A stretch of 6,736 nt of DNA, from positions 1 through 6,736 of the forward strand of contig DASUUH010000114.1 of assembly GCA_036374175.1 (NCBI GenBank). The letters run 5' to 3'. A program made the translations under genes and the position numbers. This DNA is from JASLBX01 sp036374175 (GTDB taxonomy: Bacteria > Actinomycetota > Actinomycetes > Jiangellales > Jiangellaceae). Shown piece by piece: positions 1 through 6,110 of the stretch (positions within the stretch are counted from its first letter, which is position 1; each line of letters opens with the position of its first letter). The notes below the pieces were generated by a model that saw only the letters and a program-made list of their open reading frames with translations, was not told the origin of the DNA and searched no databases.

Positions 1-941
1 GCGCCAGCGCCGACTTCGAGCATCCTGCCCCGCAGGTGTGGGTCGAATTCGTCGAGCACCCAGTCGAAGAAGTGCCGTGCGGTACCGAGACGTTCGAGGT
101 CGTCGGCGGCGCCGAAGTGGTCATCGGTGAAATCGCGGCCCACCGGCGAAAGCCGCCGCTGTCGGGCGCGGTCGACACTTCCGCGCAAGGCCCTCAGATG
201 TGCGGTGAACTCACCGACGTCCCGTAGCCCCAGTCCGCCGGCCGAACCGGTAGTCCCTCGATAGATGATCGGTGCTTCACCGACCCGATATCCACGGGCC
301 ACCGCCATGGCCACGAACATCGTCTGCACGCTGTGGCTGTTGATTGGTCCGGCGCCGATCGTGAAGTCGCGCACGACGGGCACGCGGGCCACTCGGAAGC
401 TGGTGGTGGCATCCGCGATGCCCCTGGTGCCGGTGAGCAGGCGGAACGTCACGTTGGCGAGCCTGCCTAGTGCCCAGCGGGAGGGCGAAAGACCCGGCGT
501 TCCACTCCCTCGCACCCACCGCGAACCGATGACGACGTCTAGATGACTTGTCACAAGGCGGTCGATAAGGTGCGGGAGCTGCGTCGGGTCGTGCCGGCCT
601 GTGGCATCCAAGGTCGCAACCAGGTCGGCTCGCCCGGCATCGACCACGCGCCGGAATCCGTCGACGTAGGCGTTTCCCGGCCCGGCGGCCGGGCCACGGA
701 CGACCTCCAGTGGCAAGCCCAGCGATTCGGCGACCCCAGCAGCTTCCTGTCCGGCTGTGCCGGTATCGCCGTCGAGAAGCAGAACGTCGAGGTGCATGCC
801 GCGGCAGCGGAGGGCGTACGCGGCAACCGCGAGATCACGCATCAGAGCCGGAACGGGCCAGAGCGATCCGTACACCGGGAGCACGACCGTGATCGCTTTC
901 GGCGTGTTCCCTCGTGGTTCAGGGTGCCGAACCGAGGTCAT
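1..941 (-). CDS. GT2 glycosyltransferase fused to class I SAM methyltransferase (partial, C-terminus missing)
   Basis: The frame is open from an ATG at 941 to the window edge (313 codons, no stop). Residues 15-260 look like a dolichol-phosphate-mannose-synthase-type GT2 fold: strand VVLPVY (19-24), LLLDGDTG (54-61), LDATGRHDP (111-119), VIGSRW (137-142) and the acceptor-loop signature DATTSFR (177-183). From about residue 270 a second domain begins, with ARHFFDWVLDEFDPHL (288-303) leading into MLEVGAG (307-313), which fits SAM-binding motif I of class I methyltransferases. Bifunctional GT2-methyltransferase proteins are a known bacterial arrangement. The likely role is transfer of a sugar to a lipid or glycan acceptor plus methylation; the substrate is unknown. 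Two GT2 positions are unusual: the metal-binding DxD is D112-A-T114, and the N-terminal P-x-Y-N-E is P-V-Y-G-S. The start overlaps the stop of the upstream GT4 gene, so the two are probably co-translated. The GT2 call is firm; the methyltransferase part rests on about 45 residues. Confidence 0.88.
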   Translation of the reverse strand, partial: MTSVRHPEPRGNTPKAITVVLPVYGSLWPVPALMRDLAVAAYALRCRGMHLDVLLLDGDTGTAGQEAAGVAESLGLPLEVVRGPAAGPGNAYVDGFRRVVDAGRADLVATLDATGRHDPTQLPHLIDRLVTSHLDVVIGSRWVRGSGTPGLSPSRWALGRLANVTFRLLTGTRGIADATTSFRVARVPVVRDFTIGAGPINSHSVQTMFVAMAVARGYRVGEAPIIYRGTTGSAGGLGLRDVGEFTAHLRALRGSVDRARQRRLSPVGRDFTDDHFGAADDLERLGTARHFFDWVLDEFDPHLRGRMLEVGAG

Positions 942-955
942 TGCGGTGCCGCCTT
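938..955 (-). promoter_or_regulatory. RBS and ATGA start-stop overlap coupling the GT4 and GT2-methyltransferase genes
   Basis: On the minus strand the GT4 gene ends in CAATGA. The ATG (941-939) begins the next gene and shares two bases with the TGA stop (940-938). An AAGGCGG stretch (955-949) inside the end of GT4 lies 7 bases before the ATG and can act as its Shine-Dalgarno. The arrangement is typical of translational coupling. Confidence 0.8.
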
Positions 956-2140
956 CGCGAGCTCTACCGCCTGGTCGTAGACGTCGAGCAGGGAGGACTC
1001 AAACGAGGCCACAGGGAGCACAGGTTCCGCGGGCGGCTCGGGTGGATCGTCTAAGAACGCGTCGACCGCGGCGGCGAGTCCGCGGGCGGTGGACTCAGGA
1101 TCGCTCGGGGGGATCAGCGCGACGTGGCTGGTCGGCCACCACCGCGCGACCTCTGCGGGACCGCCGTGATCAAGGCACACCACCGGCGTGCCCAGGCTAA
1201 GCGCCTCGCCCAACGCGATCGGGCTTTCGTCGTGGAGGGCGGGGTGAAGCAATACGCCGCAGCGTCGGACCTGCCGCAGCAGCTCGTCACGGGGTAGGCT
1301 GCCCACCAACTCGAGCCGGTTGGCCAGGCCCCACCGCTCGGCCGCTCTCTGGACACGCGATCTGTCGGGTCCGTCGCCAAATACTCGCAGAACCGCGTCC
1401 CGATGTCGCACCTGACGAAGCGCCCGCACCGCGAGGTGACCGCCCTTCCACGGAATGAGACGACCGACGAACGCGATGTCGGAGCCGCGCGCGCCGGGCG
1501 GGTTCATCCGAGGCAGTCTCACCGTCAGCGCGTTGGGAAGCACGACGACACGCTCACTTCGCAGCCGCCGGGCGGTGCTGGGATTCTGCGCGAGGCTGAT
1601 CGTGGCCGCCCGAGTCGTGGCACGGTGACTGGGGCGGACGACCGCCAAGCGACGCACAGTCTCGCGGAGGGCCTCCTCGCGCAGCCCGGCGGCACCGAGC
1701 TCACGGGCCAGTGGTGCCGGAGTACTCACTCCGCCGCCTACCGGACCCCAGACGAAAGGCTTGCCCAGCCCGCTGACTCCTGCCCGTGTCCAGTACGTCG
1801 CGAAGGTCGCGTGGTGGACGACGTCGAAGTCGAAGCGGCGGTCCAACTCTGCGGCGTGCACAGCCGCCAACCGTTGCCACGCCTCGTAGTACGCGTGCAG
1901 ACCCGGCTGACCCGTTCGTTTGAATTGTCGAACCGGCCCATGCAGGTCGAGACCGCGCAGTTGGATCCGATCCCGAAGCGGGTGCCCAGCGAGGTACTCC
2001 TCGAGCAAGGAGATGCTGTTCTCCCGGGTGAGAACCCACACGTCATGGCGTTGGGCAGCCGCCAGCATGACCTGCAAACCGACTTCCTGCTCAGAGCCCT
2101 TCCCCGGCTCGCATGCGTACGCCGAAATCAGGATCCTCAT
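938..2140 (-). CDS. GT4-family (GT-B fold) glycosyltransferase
   Basis: The protein is 400 residues, a normal length for GT4 enzymes, and probably cytoplasmic or membrane-peripheral because no membrane helix is seen. The N-terminal half begins MRILISAYACEPGKGSEQE, a glycine-rich acceptor-domain start seen in one GT4 subgroup. The C-terminal nucleotide-sugar domain has FVGRLIPWKGG (224-234), FGDGPD (254-259), LVGSLPRDELL (278-288) and LHDESPIALGEALSLGTPVV (302-321). The usual E-x7-E pair is D304-x7-E312, which recalls the HPSLHDSG-type subgroup. The family retains anomeric configuration and uses NDP-sugars; donor and acceptor cannot be read here. The frame stays open up to an ATG at 2191, but the ATG at 2140 is chosen because AGGGTGA lies just before it and the protein then starts at the family's first beta strand. 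Residue 363 is encoded by a TTA codon (1054-1052). The gene is first of a two-gene minus-strand unit. Confidence 0.92.
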   Translation of the reverse strand: MRILISAYACEPGKGSEQEVGLQVMLAAAQRHDVWVLTRENSISLLEEYLAGHPLRDRIQLRGLDLHGPVRQFKRTGQPGLHAYYEAWQRLAAVHAAELDRRFDFDVVHHATFATYWTRAGVSGLGKPFVWGPVGGGVSTPAPLARELGAAGLREEALRETVRRLAVVRPSHRATTRAATISLAQNPSTARRLRSERVVVLPNALTVRLPRMNPPGARGSDIAFVGRLIPWKGGHLAVRALRQVRHRDAVLRVFGDGPDRSRVQRAAERWGLANRLELVGSLPRDELLRQVRRCGVLLHPALHDESPIALGEALSLGTPVVCLDHGGPAEVARWWPTSHVALIPPSDPESTARGLAAAVDAFLDDPPEPPAEPVLPVASFESSLLDVYDQAVELAKAAPQ

Positions 2141-2145
2141 CTTGG

Positions 2146-2152
2146 TCACCCT
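2146..2152 (-). promoter_or_regulatory. Ribosome binding site deciding the GT4 start
   Basis: AGGGTGA on the minus strand lies 5 bases before the ATG at 2140. The upstream in-frame ATGs at 2158 and 2191 lack a comparable purine-rich site, and the residues they would add look unrelated to the family. Confidence 0.65.
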
Positions 2153-2261
2153 ACGCATCGACAGGCCGATCCGCGGCGCGACTGACCACATTGCCCCGTC
2201 GAGGTCAGGTAGTCTCCGGATAACTCGGCGCTGGGACTTGGCAGCCTGGGCTCACAAGCGC

Positions 2262-2270
2262 AGGGAGGGG
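2262..2270 (+). promoter_or_regulatory. Ribosome binding site of the epimerase
   Basis: AGGGAGGGG lies 6 bases before the ATG at 2277. It fixes this start over the much longer upstream extension of the same frame, which runs antisense through the GT4 gene and is not protein-like. Confidence 0.75.
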
Positions 2271-2276
2271 GCGGGG

Positions 2277-3338
2277 ATGACTGTCGTCTTGGTGTCCGGC
2301 TCGGGCGGACTGGTGGGATCGGAGGCCGCACGCTTCTACGCCGGGCGGGGCAGTCAGGTGGTCGGCATCGACAACGATATGCGGGCTCGATTCTTCGGCC
2401 CTGAGGCGTCCACCGAGTGGGCCGTCCGGCGACTGCGAGAGAGCTTCGATAACTACGTGCACCATGGCATCGACATTCGAGACGCCGACGCGGTCGACGC
2501 CGTGTTCAGCACCTACGCCGCAGACATCGGGCTGATCGTGCACGCGGCTGCCCAACCGTCTCATGACTGGGCCGCCCGCGAACCGGTCACCGATTTCACC
2601 GTCAATGCGAACGGGACCCTCAACCTCCTCGAGGCGGCTCGGGAACACTGCCCGAAAGCCGTCTTTGTGTTCATGTCGACCAACAAGGTCTACGGAGACC
2701 GTCCGAATGGGCTGCCGCTGGTGGAGTTGGACAGCCGCTGGGAGATCGACATCAGTCATCCGTACCACGATCACGGCATCGCCGAGTCCATGAGCATCGA
2801 CGCCTGCACGCACAGCCTTTTCGGCGCTTCGAAGGTCGCCGCGGACGTTCTCGTGCAGGAATACGGCCGATATTTCGGCATGAGCACCGTGGCATTAAGA
2901 GGTGGGTGCCTGACCGGCCCAGGCCATTCCGGAACCGTGCTACACGGGTTCCTTGCCTACCTCATGCAATGCACTGCGACCGGAACGCCGTACACGGTGT
3001 TCGGATACAAGGGCAAGCAGGTCCGGGACAACATCCACTCAGCTGATCTCATTTCCGCAATCGATGCCGTCTACCGGAATCCGCGTCAGGGTGAGGTCTA
3101 CAACATGGGCGGCGGCCGGCGGAGCAACTGCTCGATGCTCGAGGCCATCGAGCTCTGCGAGAAGCTCACCGGGCGGCGGCTGCAGTGGCGGTACGAGGAG
3201 GCCAACCGGACCGGCGACCACCAATGGTGGATCAGCGATACGCGGCGCTTCGAGGAGCACTACCCGGACTGGACCCCGACTTATGACATCGAGGGAATAC
3301 TCGTCGACATCCTGGATCAAGCCCACGATCGCTGGTAG
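2277..3338 (+). CDS. NAD-dependent nucleotide-sugar epimerase, CDP-paratose/tyvelose 2-epimerase-like extended SDR
   Basis: The 353-residue protein is the usual size for extended SDR sugar epimerases. The Rossmann motif GSGGLVG (8-14, GxxGxxG) is followed by the acidic end of strand 2, GIDND (30-34), which suits NAD. Further motifs are HAAAQPSHDW (89-98), NANGTLNLLEA (110-120), STNKVYGD (134-141), the active-site stretch FGASK (182-186), GKQVRDNIHS (246-255) and YNMGG (275-279). STNKVYGD and GKQVRD closely resemble the tyvelose epimerase RfbE, which inverts C2 of CDP-paratose through a transient keto sugar. The YxxxK catalytic Tyr is Phe182 (codon TTC, 2820-2822), which is unexpected for a standard SDR oxidation. 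It probably supplies a sugar nucleotide for the neighbouring glycosyltransferases; the true substrate is uncertain. L207 is a TTA codon (2895-2897) followed by the rare AGA. SDR membership is near certain; the 2-epimerase assignment is about even odds. Confidence 0.9.
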   Translation: MTVVLVSGSGGLVGSEAARFYAGRGSQVVGIDNDMRARFFGPEASTEWAVRRLRESFDNYVHHGIDIRDADAVDAVFSTYAADIGLIVHAAAQPSHDWAAREPVTDFTVNANGTLNLLEAAREHCPKAVFVFMSTNKVYGDRPNGLPLVELDSRWEIDISHPYHDHGIAESMSIDACTHSLFGASKVAADVLVQEYGRYFGMSTVALRGGCLTGPGHSGTVLHGFLAYLMQCTATGTPYTVFGYKGKQVRDNIHSADLISAIDAVYRNPRQGEVYNMGGGRRSNCSMLEAIELCEKLTGRRLQWRYEEANRTGDHQWWISDTRRFEEHYPDWTPTYDIEGILVDILDQAHDRW

Positions 3339-3419
3339 CCGGTTTCCCGCCATTGCCGGCCGGTGGGCTGAAGTCGGGCGGAATAGCTGCAAAGCGGCCC
3401 CACACGGCGCTTGATCGGC

Positions 3420-3438
3420 TATATTGTTGATTCGACAA
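3420..3438 (+). promoter_or_regulatory. Putative -10 box with overlapping palindromic operator
   Basis: TATATT (3420-3425) is a good -10 match, about 40 bases before the start codon. It overlaps a near-perfect inverted repeat, TTGTTGA-T-TCGACAA (3424-3438), with 7-base arms and one mismatch. The site stands out as AT-rich in this DNA. No good -35 box is seen 17 bases upstream, so an activator, a different sigma factor or a chance match all remain possible. Confidence 0.4.
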
Positions 3439-3451
3439 ACTGGGGGGCTGC

Positions 3452-3456
3452 AGGGG
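3452..3456 (+). promoter_or_regulatory. Ribosome binding site of the secreted dehydrogenase
   Basis: AGGGG lies 7 bases before the ATG at 3464. The start is supported by the signal peptide that follows immediately. Confidence 0.6.
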
Positions 3457-3463
3457 CGCTGCC

Positions 3464-6025
3464 ATGGTTGCTGTCAGGTCGAGGCTGTTCCCGTCGAGTG
3501 TTCATGTCGGCGTGTGCACGCTGTTGCTGGCCGGTGTCGCGGTGGGGGTGCCGGCCGATGGTTCGCCGGCGGCTGGGCCGGGGCTTCCCGCTGGTTTTCG
3601 GGAAGAGATCGTCTTCAGTGGTCTGACGCAGCCCACGGCGGTGCGCTTCGCTGCCGACGGGCGGGTGTTCGTGGCGGAGAAGAGCGGGATTGTCAAGATC
3701 TTCGACAACCTTTCCGATTCCACACCCACCGTTTTCGCGGATCTACGTACACAGGTTCACAACTTCTGGGATAGGGGCCTGCTCGGCCTGGCCCTGGATC
3801 CGGCCTTTCCGTCGAACCCATGGGTCTACGTCTTATACACCCACGATGCGCCGATCGGTGGAACGGCCCCGTGGTGGGGGTCGGTTGGCGCGACCTTCGA
3901 CGGCTGCCCGACACCACCGGGGCCCACCGCCGACGGCTGTGTGGTCAGCGGCCGGTTGTCCCGACTGCAGGCCTCCGGCAACACAATGGTCGGTTCGGAG
4001 CAGGTGCTGATCGAGGACTGGTGCCAGCAGTACCCCAGCCACTCGATCGGCGGCCTGGCCTTCGGATCGGACGGGGCACTGTATGTCAGCGGCGGCGAGG
4101 GGGCCAGCTTCCACTTCGTCGATTACGGCCAGGACGGCTCACCGCTCAACCCGTGCGGGGACCCACCCGTGGGTGTGGGAGGCACCCAGACACCGCCAAC
4201 GGCGGAAGGCGGCGCGCTGCGCAGCCAGGACGTACGTACCACGGCCGATCCGGCTGGTCTGAGCGGCGCCATCCTGCGGGTCGATCCCGCCACCGGAGCC
4301 GGACTCCCCGGCAACCCGTTCCATGCCAGCACCGATGCGAACATGCGCCGGATCGTGGCGTACGGCCTACGCAACCCGTTCCGGATCACGGTGCGGCCGG
4401 GCACCAACGAGGTGTGGGCGGGCGACGTCGGCTGGAGCGACTGGGAGGAGATCAACCGGTTGACCAACCCCGCCGACGGAGCAGCCGACAATTTCGGCTG
4501 GCCCTGCTACGAAGGCGACGGCCGCCAGGTCAGCTATGACGCGGCGAACCTCAGCCTGTGTGAAAACCTGTACGCCGCAGGTAGCGCAGCGGTGGTCGCG
4601 CCCTACTTCCGCTACCACCACAACGACCTCGTGCATCCGGTCGACGTGTGTCCGAGGGGTGGTTCCTCGGTCGCCGGGGTGTCGTTCGCTTTCCAGAACG
4701 GTGGGAATTACCCGCCGGAGTACCGGGGCGCGATGTTCTTCGCCGACTACACCCGTGGTTGCATCTGGTCGGTGCAAGCCGGCTCGAACGGCCTGCCCGA
4801 CCTGGCTAAGATCCGCACCTTCGTCTCCGGCGCCGCCCAACCGGTCGACGTGCAGATCGGCCCCGGCGGCGACCTGTTCTACGTCGACCTGGGGGGCACC
4901 ATCCGCCGGATCCGCTACTCTGGCACCAACCAGCCACCGACCGCGGTGATCAGTGCCAATCCCACCAACGGACCCGCGCCGCTGACTGTCACCTTCGACG
5001 GCACCGGCTCCTTTGATCCCGACGGCGACCCGATCACCTACGCCTGGGACCTCGACGGCGACGGCGCCTTCGACGACGCCACCTCGGCCACCACGTCTCA
5101 CACCTACCAGACCGCCGGCACCCACACGCCACGTCTGCAGGTCACCGACACCTCCGGCGCCACCGGAATTGCATCGGTGACGATTTCGGCGGGCAACACA
5201 CCCCCCCAGCCAGTGATCGACACCCCCTCCGGCACCACCACCTGGCGGGTCGGCGACACGATCTCGTTCTCCGGTCACGCCACTGATGACCAGGACGGCA
5301 CACTGCCCCCGTCCGCGCTGAGCTGGTCGCTGATCATGCAGCACTGCCCGTCCACCTGCCACGAACACCCAGTGCAAACGTTCACCGGCACTGCCACCGG
5401 CAGCTTCGTCGCCCCAGACCATGAATATCCGTCACACCTGGAGTTGCGGCTGACCGCCACCGACGCTGGCGGGCTCAGCGACACCGTTAGCACGACGCTG
5501 CAACCGCAGACTGTCCAACTCGGATTCGCCACCGAACCGTCGGGGCTGACCCTTGCCGTCGGCTCGTCTGGCCAGGCGACCCCGTTCAGCCGCACCGTGA
5601 TCGCCGGATCCACGGTCTCGATCAGCGCCAACTCGCCGCAGGCGCTCGCTGGACAGACCTACCAGTTCGTCGCCTGGTCCGACGGCGGCGCCCAGACTCA
5701 CACGATCGTCGCCGACCAACCATCCACCTACACCGCGACCTTCGCCCTCGACACGACCGGGCCGGCCATCTCGAACGTCACCTCCAAGCCGGGACCAGGA
5801 TGGGTCACGATCACCTGGACCACCAGCGAACCCGCTGACCGCCAGATCCAGTACGGCCAGACGGAGGCGTACGGGAGTTTCACGCCGCTGGACCGCACCC
5901 TCGCGACCCAGCACAGCGTCACAATTTCTGGGCTTGCCCGCAAGACCACCTACTTCTTCCAGATCCTCAGCCGCGATGCGACCGGCAATCTCGGCACGTC
6001 GAGCGGCTCCTTCCGGACGAAATGA
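3464..6025 (+). CDS. Secreted PQQ-type sugar dehydrogenase-like beta-propeller with PKD, Ig-like and fibronectin-type III modules
   Basis: The 853-residue protein starts with a signal peptide: Arg-containing n-region, hydrophobic core about 14-29, likely cut near VPA-DG (31/32). There is no lipobox, LPxTG or C-terminal membrane helix, so it should be released or loosely held. Residues 45-486 form a glucose/sorbosone dehydrogenase propeller: GLTQPTAVRFAADGRVFVAE (53-72), RGLLGLALDPAF (104-115), SHSIGGLAFGSDGALYVSGG (192-211), AYGLRNPFRI (299-308), EVWAGDVGWSDWEEIN (316-331), NFGWPCYEGD (343-352) and GTIRRIRY (478-485). H193 and R303-N304 match the catalytic His and PQQ-binding Arg-Asn of soluble glucose dehydrogenase. 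A PKD domain (490-575) carries FDPDGDPITYAWDLDGDG (517-534), with an acidic calcium-loop-like run. An Ig-like module (580-680), a bacterial-repeat-like module with VAWSDGG (736-742) and an FN3 domain (765-852) follow. The added modules are typical of binding or spacing parts in secreted carbohydrate-active proteins. L124 is a TTA codon (3833-3835). The fold is firm; enzymatic PQQ use is unproven. Confidence 0.9.
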   Translation: MVAVRSRLFPSSVHVGVCTLLLAGVAVGVPADGSPAAGPGLPAGFREEIVFSGLTQPTAVRFAADGRVFVAEKSGIVKIFDNLSDSTPTVFADLRTQVHNFWDRGLLGLALDPAFPSNPWVYVLYTHDAPIGGTAPWWGSVGATFDGCPTPPGPTADGCVVSGRLSRLQASGNTMVGSEQVLIEDWCQQYPSHSIGGLAFGSDGALYVSGGEGASFHFVDYGQDGSPLNPCGDPPVGVGGTQTPPTAEGGALRSQDVRTTADPAGLSGAILRVDPATGAGLPGNPFHASTDANMRRIVAYGLRNPFRITVRPGTNEVWAGDVGWSDWEEINRLTNPADGAADNFGWPCYEGDGRQVSYDAANLSLCENLYAAGSAAVVAPYFRYHHNDLVHPVDVCPRGGSSVAGVSFAFQNGGNYPPEYRGAMFFADYTRGCIWSVQAGSNGLPDLAKIRTFVSGAAQPVDVQIGPGGDLFYVDLGGTIRRIRYSGTNQPPTAVISANPTNGPAPLTVTFDGTGSFDPDGDPITYAWDLDGDGAFDDATSATTSHTYQTAGTHTPRLQVTDTSGATGIASVTISAGNTPPQPVIDTPSGTTTWRVGDTISFSGHATDDQDGTLPPSALSWSLIMQHCPSTCHEHPVQTFTGTATGSFVAPDHEYPSHLELRLTATDAGGLSDTVSTTLQPQTVQLGFATEPSGLTLAVGSSGQATPFSRTVIAGSTVSISANSPQALAGQTYQFVAWSDGGAQTHTIVADQPSTYTATFALDTTGPAISNVTSKPGPGWVTITWTTSEPADRQIQYGQTEAYGSFTPLDRTLATQHSVTISGLARKTTYFFQILSRDATGNLGTSSGSFRTK

Positions 6026-6110
6026 TGGGCAGGGCACCACGGCACGCGTCTTCGCGCCGGCCAGTACTCTGCCGGGTACAGACCCTCGCCAATATCTTGG
6101 AGCAGAGCCG
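6026..6110 (+). other. Short intergenic region before the GT26 gene, with inverted repeats
   Basis: The 85-base spacer contains CCGGC (6057-6061) pairing with GCCGG (6071-6075) over a 9-base loop, too short and without a T run for a confident terminator. CCAA-TATC-TTGG (6089-6100) is a small palindrome overlapping the ribosome binding site. No clear -35/-10 pair is seen, so the GT26 gene may be read from upstream or from a promoter not recognised here. Confidence 0.35.
6099..6102 (+). promoter_or_regulatory. Ribosome binding site of the GT26 gene
   Basis: GGAG lies 8 bases before the ATG at 6111. Its first two bases form the end of the CCAA-TATC-TTGG palindrome, so pairing of that hairpin could partly mask it. 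Confidence 0.55.

Larger units (their letters stand above)
2141..2276. other. Divergent intergenic spacer between GT4 and epimerase
   Basis: This 136-base spacer separates the minus-strand GT4 gene from the plus-strand epimerase, so it should hold promoters facing both ways. A TAGTCT (2210-2215) on the plus strand fits TAnnnT but has no matching -35 box at 16-19 bases. On the minus strand nothing convincing was found. No clear operator palindrome is visible apart from short CCGCGG-type runs expected in GC-rich DNA. Confidence 0.5.
3339..3463 (+). other. Intergenic region between epimerase and secreted dehydrogenase
   Basis: The first half is GC-rich and holds only weak hairpins, for example CCCGCC (3346-3351) with GGTGGG (3362-3367), without a T run. 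The second half turns AT-rich around 3411-3440 and probably carries a promoter for the next gene. The length and this base shift suggest the secreted protein is not simply read through from the epimerase. Confidence 0.5.

Noticed and set aside
543..980. Plus-strand open frame of 145 codons
   Set aside because: It lies antisense to the GT2-methyltransferase gene, whose minus-strand frame shows clear family motifs; the plus frame has none and is a product of high GC.
1403..2185. Plus-strand open frame of 260 codons
   Set aside because: It is the antisense shadow of the GT4 gene; its composition is Arg/Gln/His-rich without recognisable motifs.
2191..2215. TTGCCC / TAGTCT as a -35/-10 promoter for the epimerase
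   Set aside because: The spacing is 13 bases, too short for a sigma-70-type promoter.
1920..2276. N-terminal extension of the epimerase frame
   Set aside because: The extra 119 residues run antisense to GT4, are not SDR-like, and the Rossmann motif begins right after the ATG at 2277, which has a good ribosome binding site.
3346..3367. Hairpin after the epimerase as a rho-independent terminator
   Set aside because: The 6-pair stem CCCGCC/GGTGGG includes a G-T pair, has a 10-base loop and no T run after it.
4367..5422. Minus-strand open frame of 351 codons inside the secreted dehydrogenase
   Set aside because: Gly/Val/Arg-rich with no motif; the plus-strand frame across the same bases has continuous propeller and PKD signatures.
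6043..6056. CGCG-TCTT-CGCG hairpin
   Set aside because: Only four pairs, with mismatches beyond; expected by chance in GC-rich DNA.
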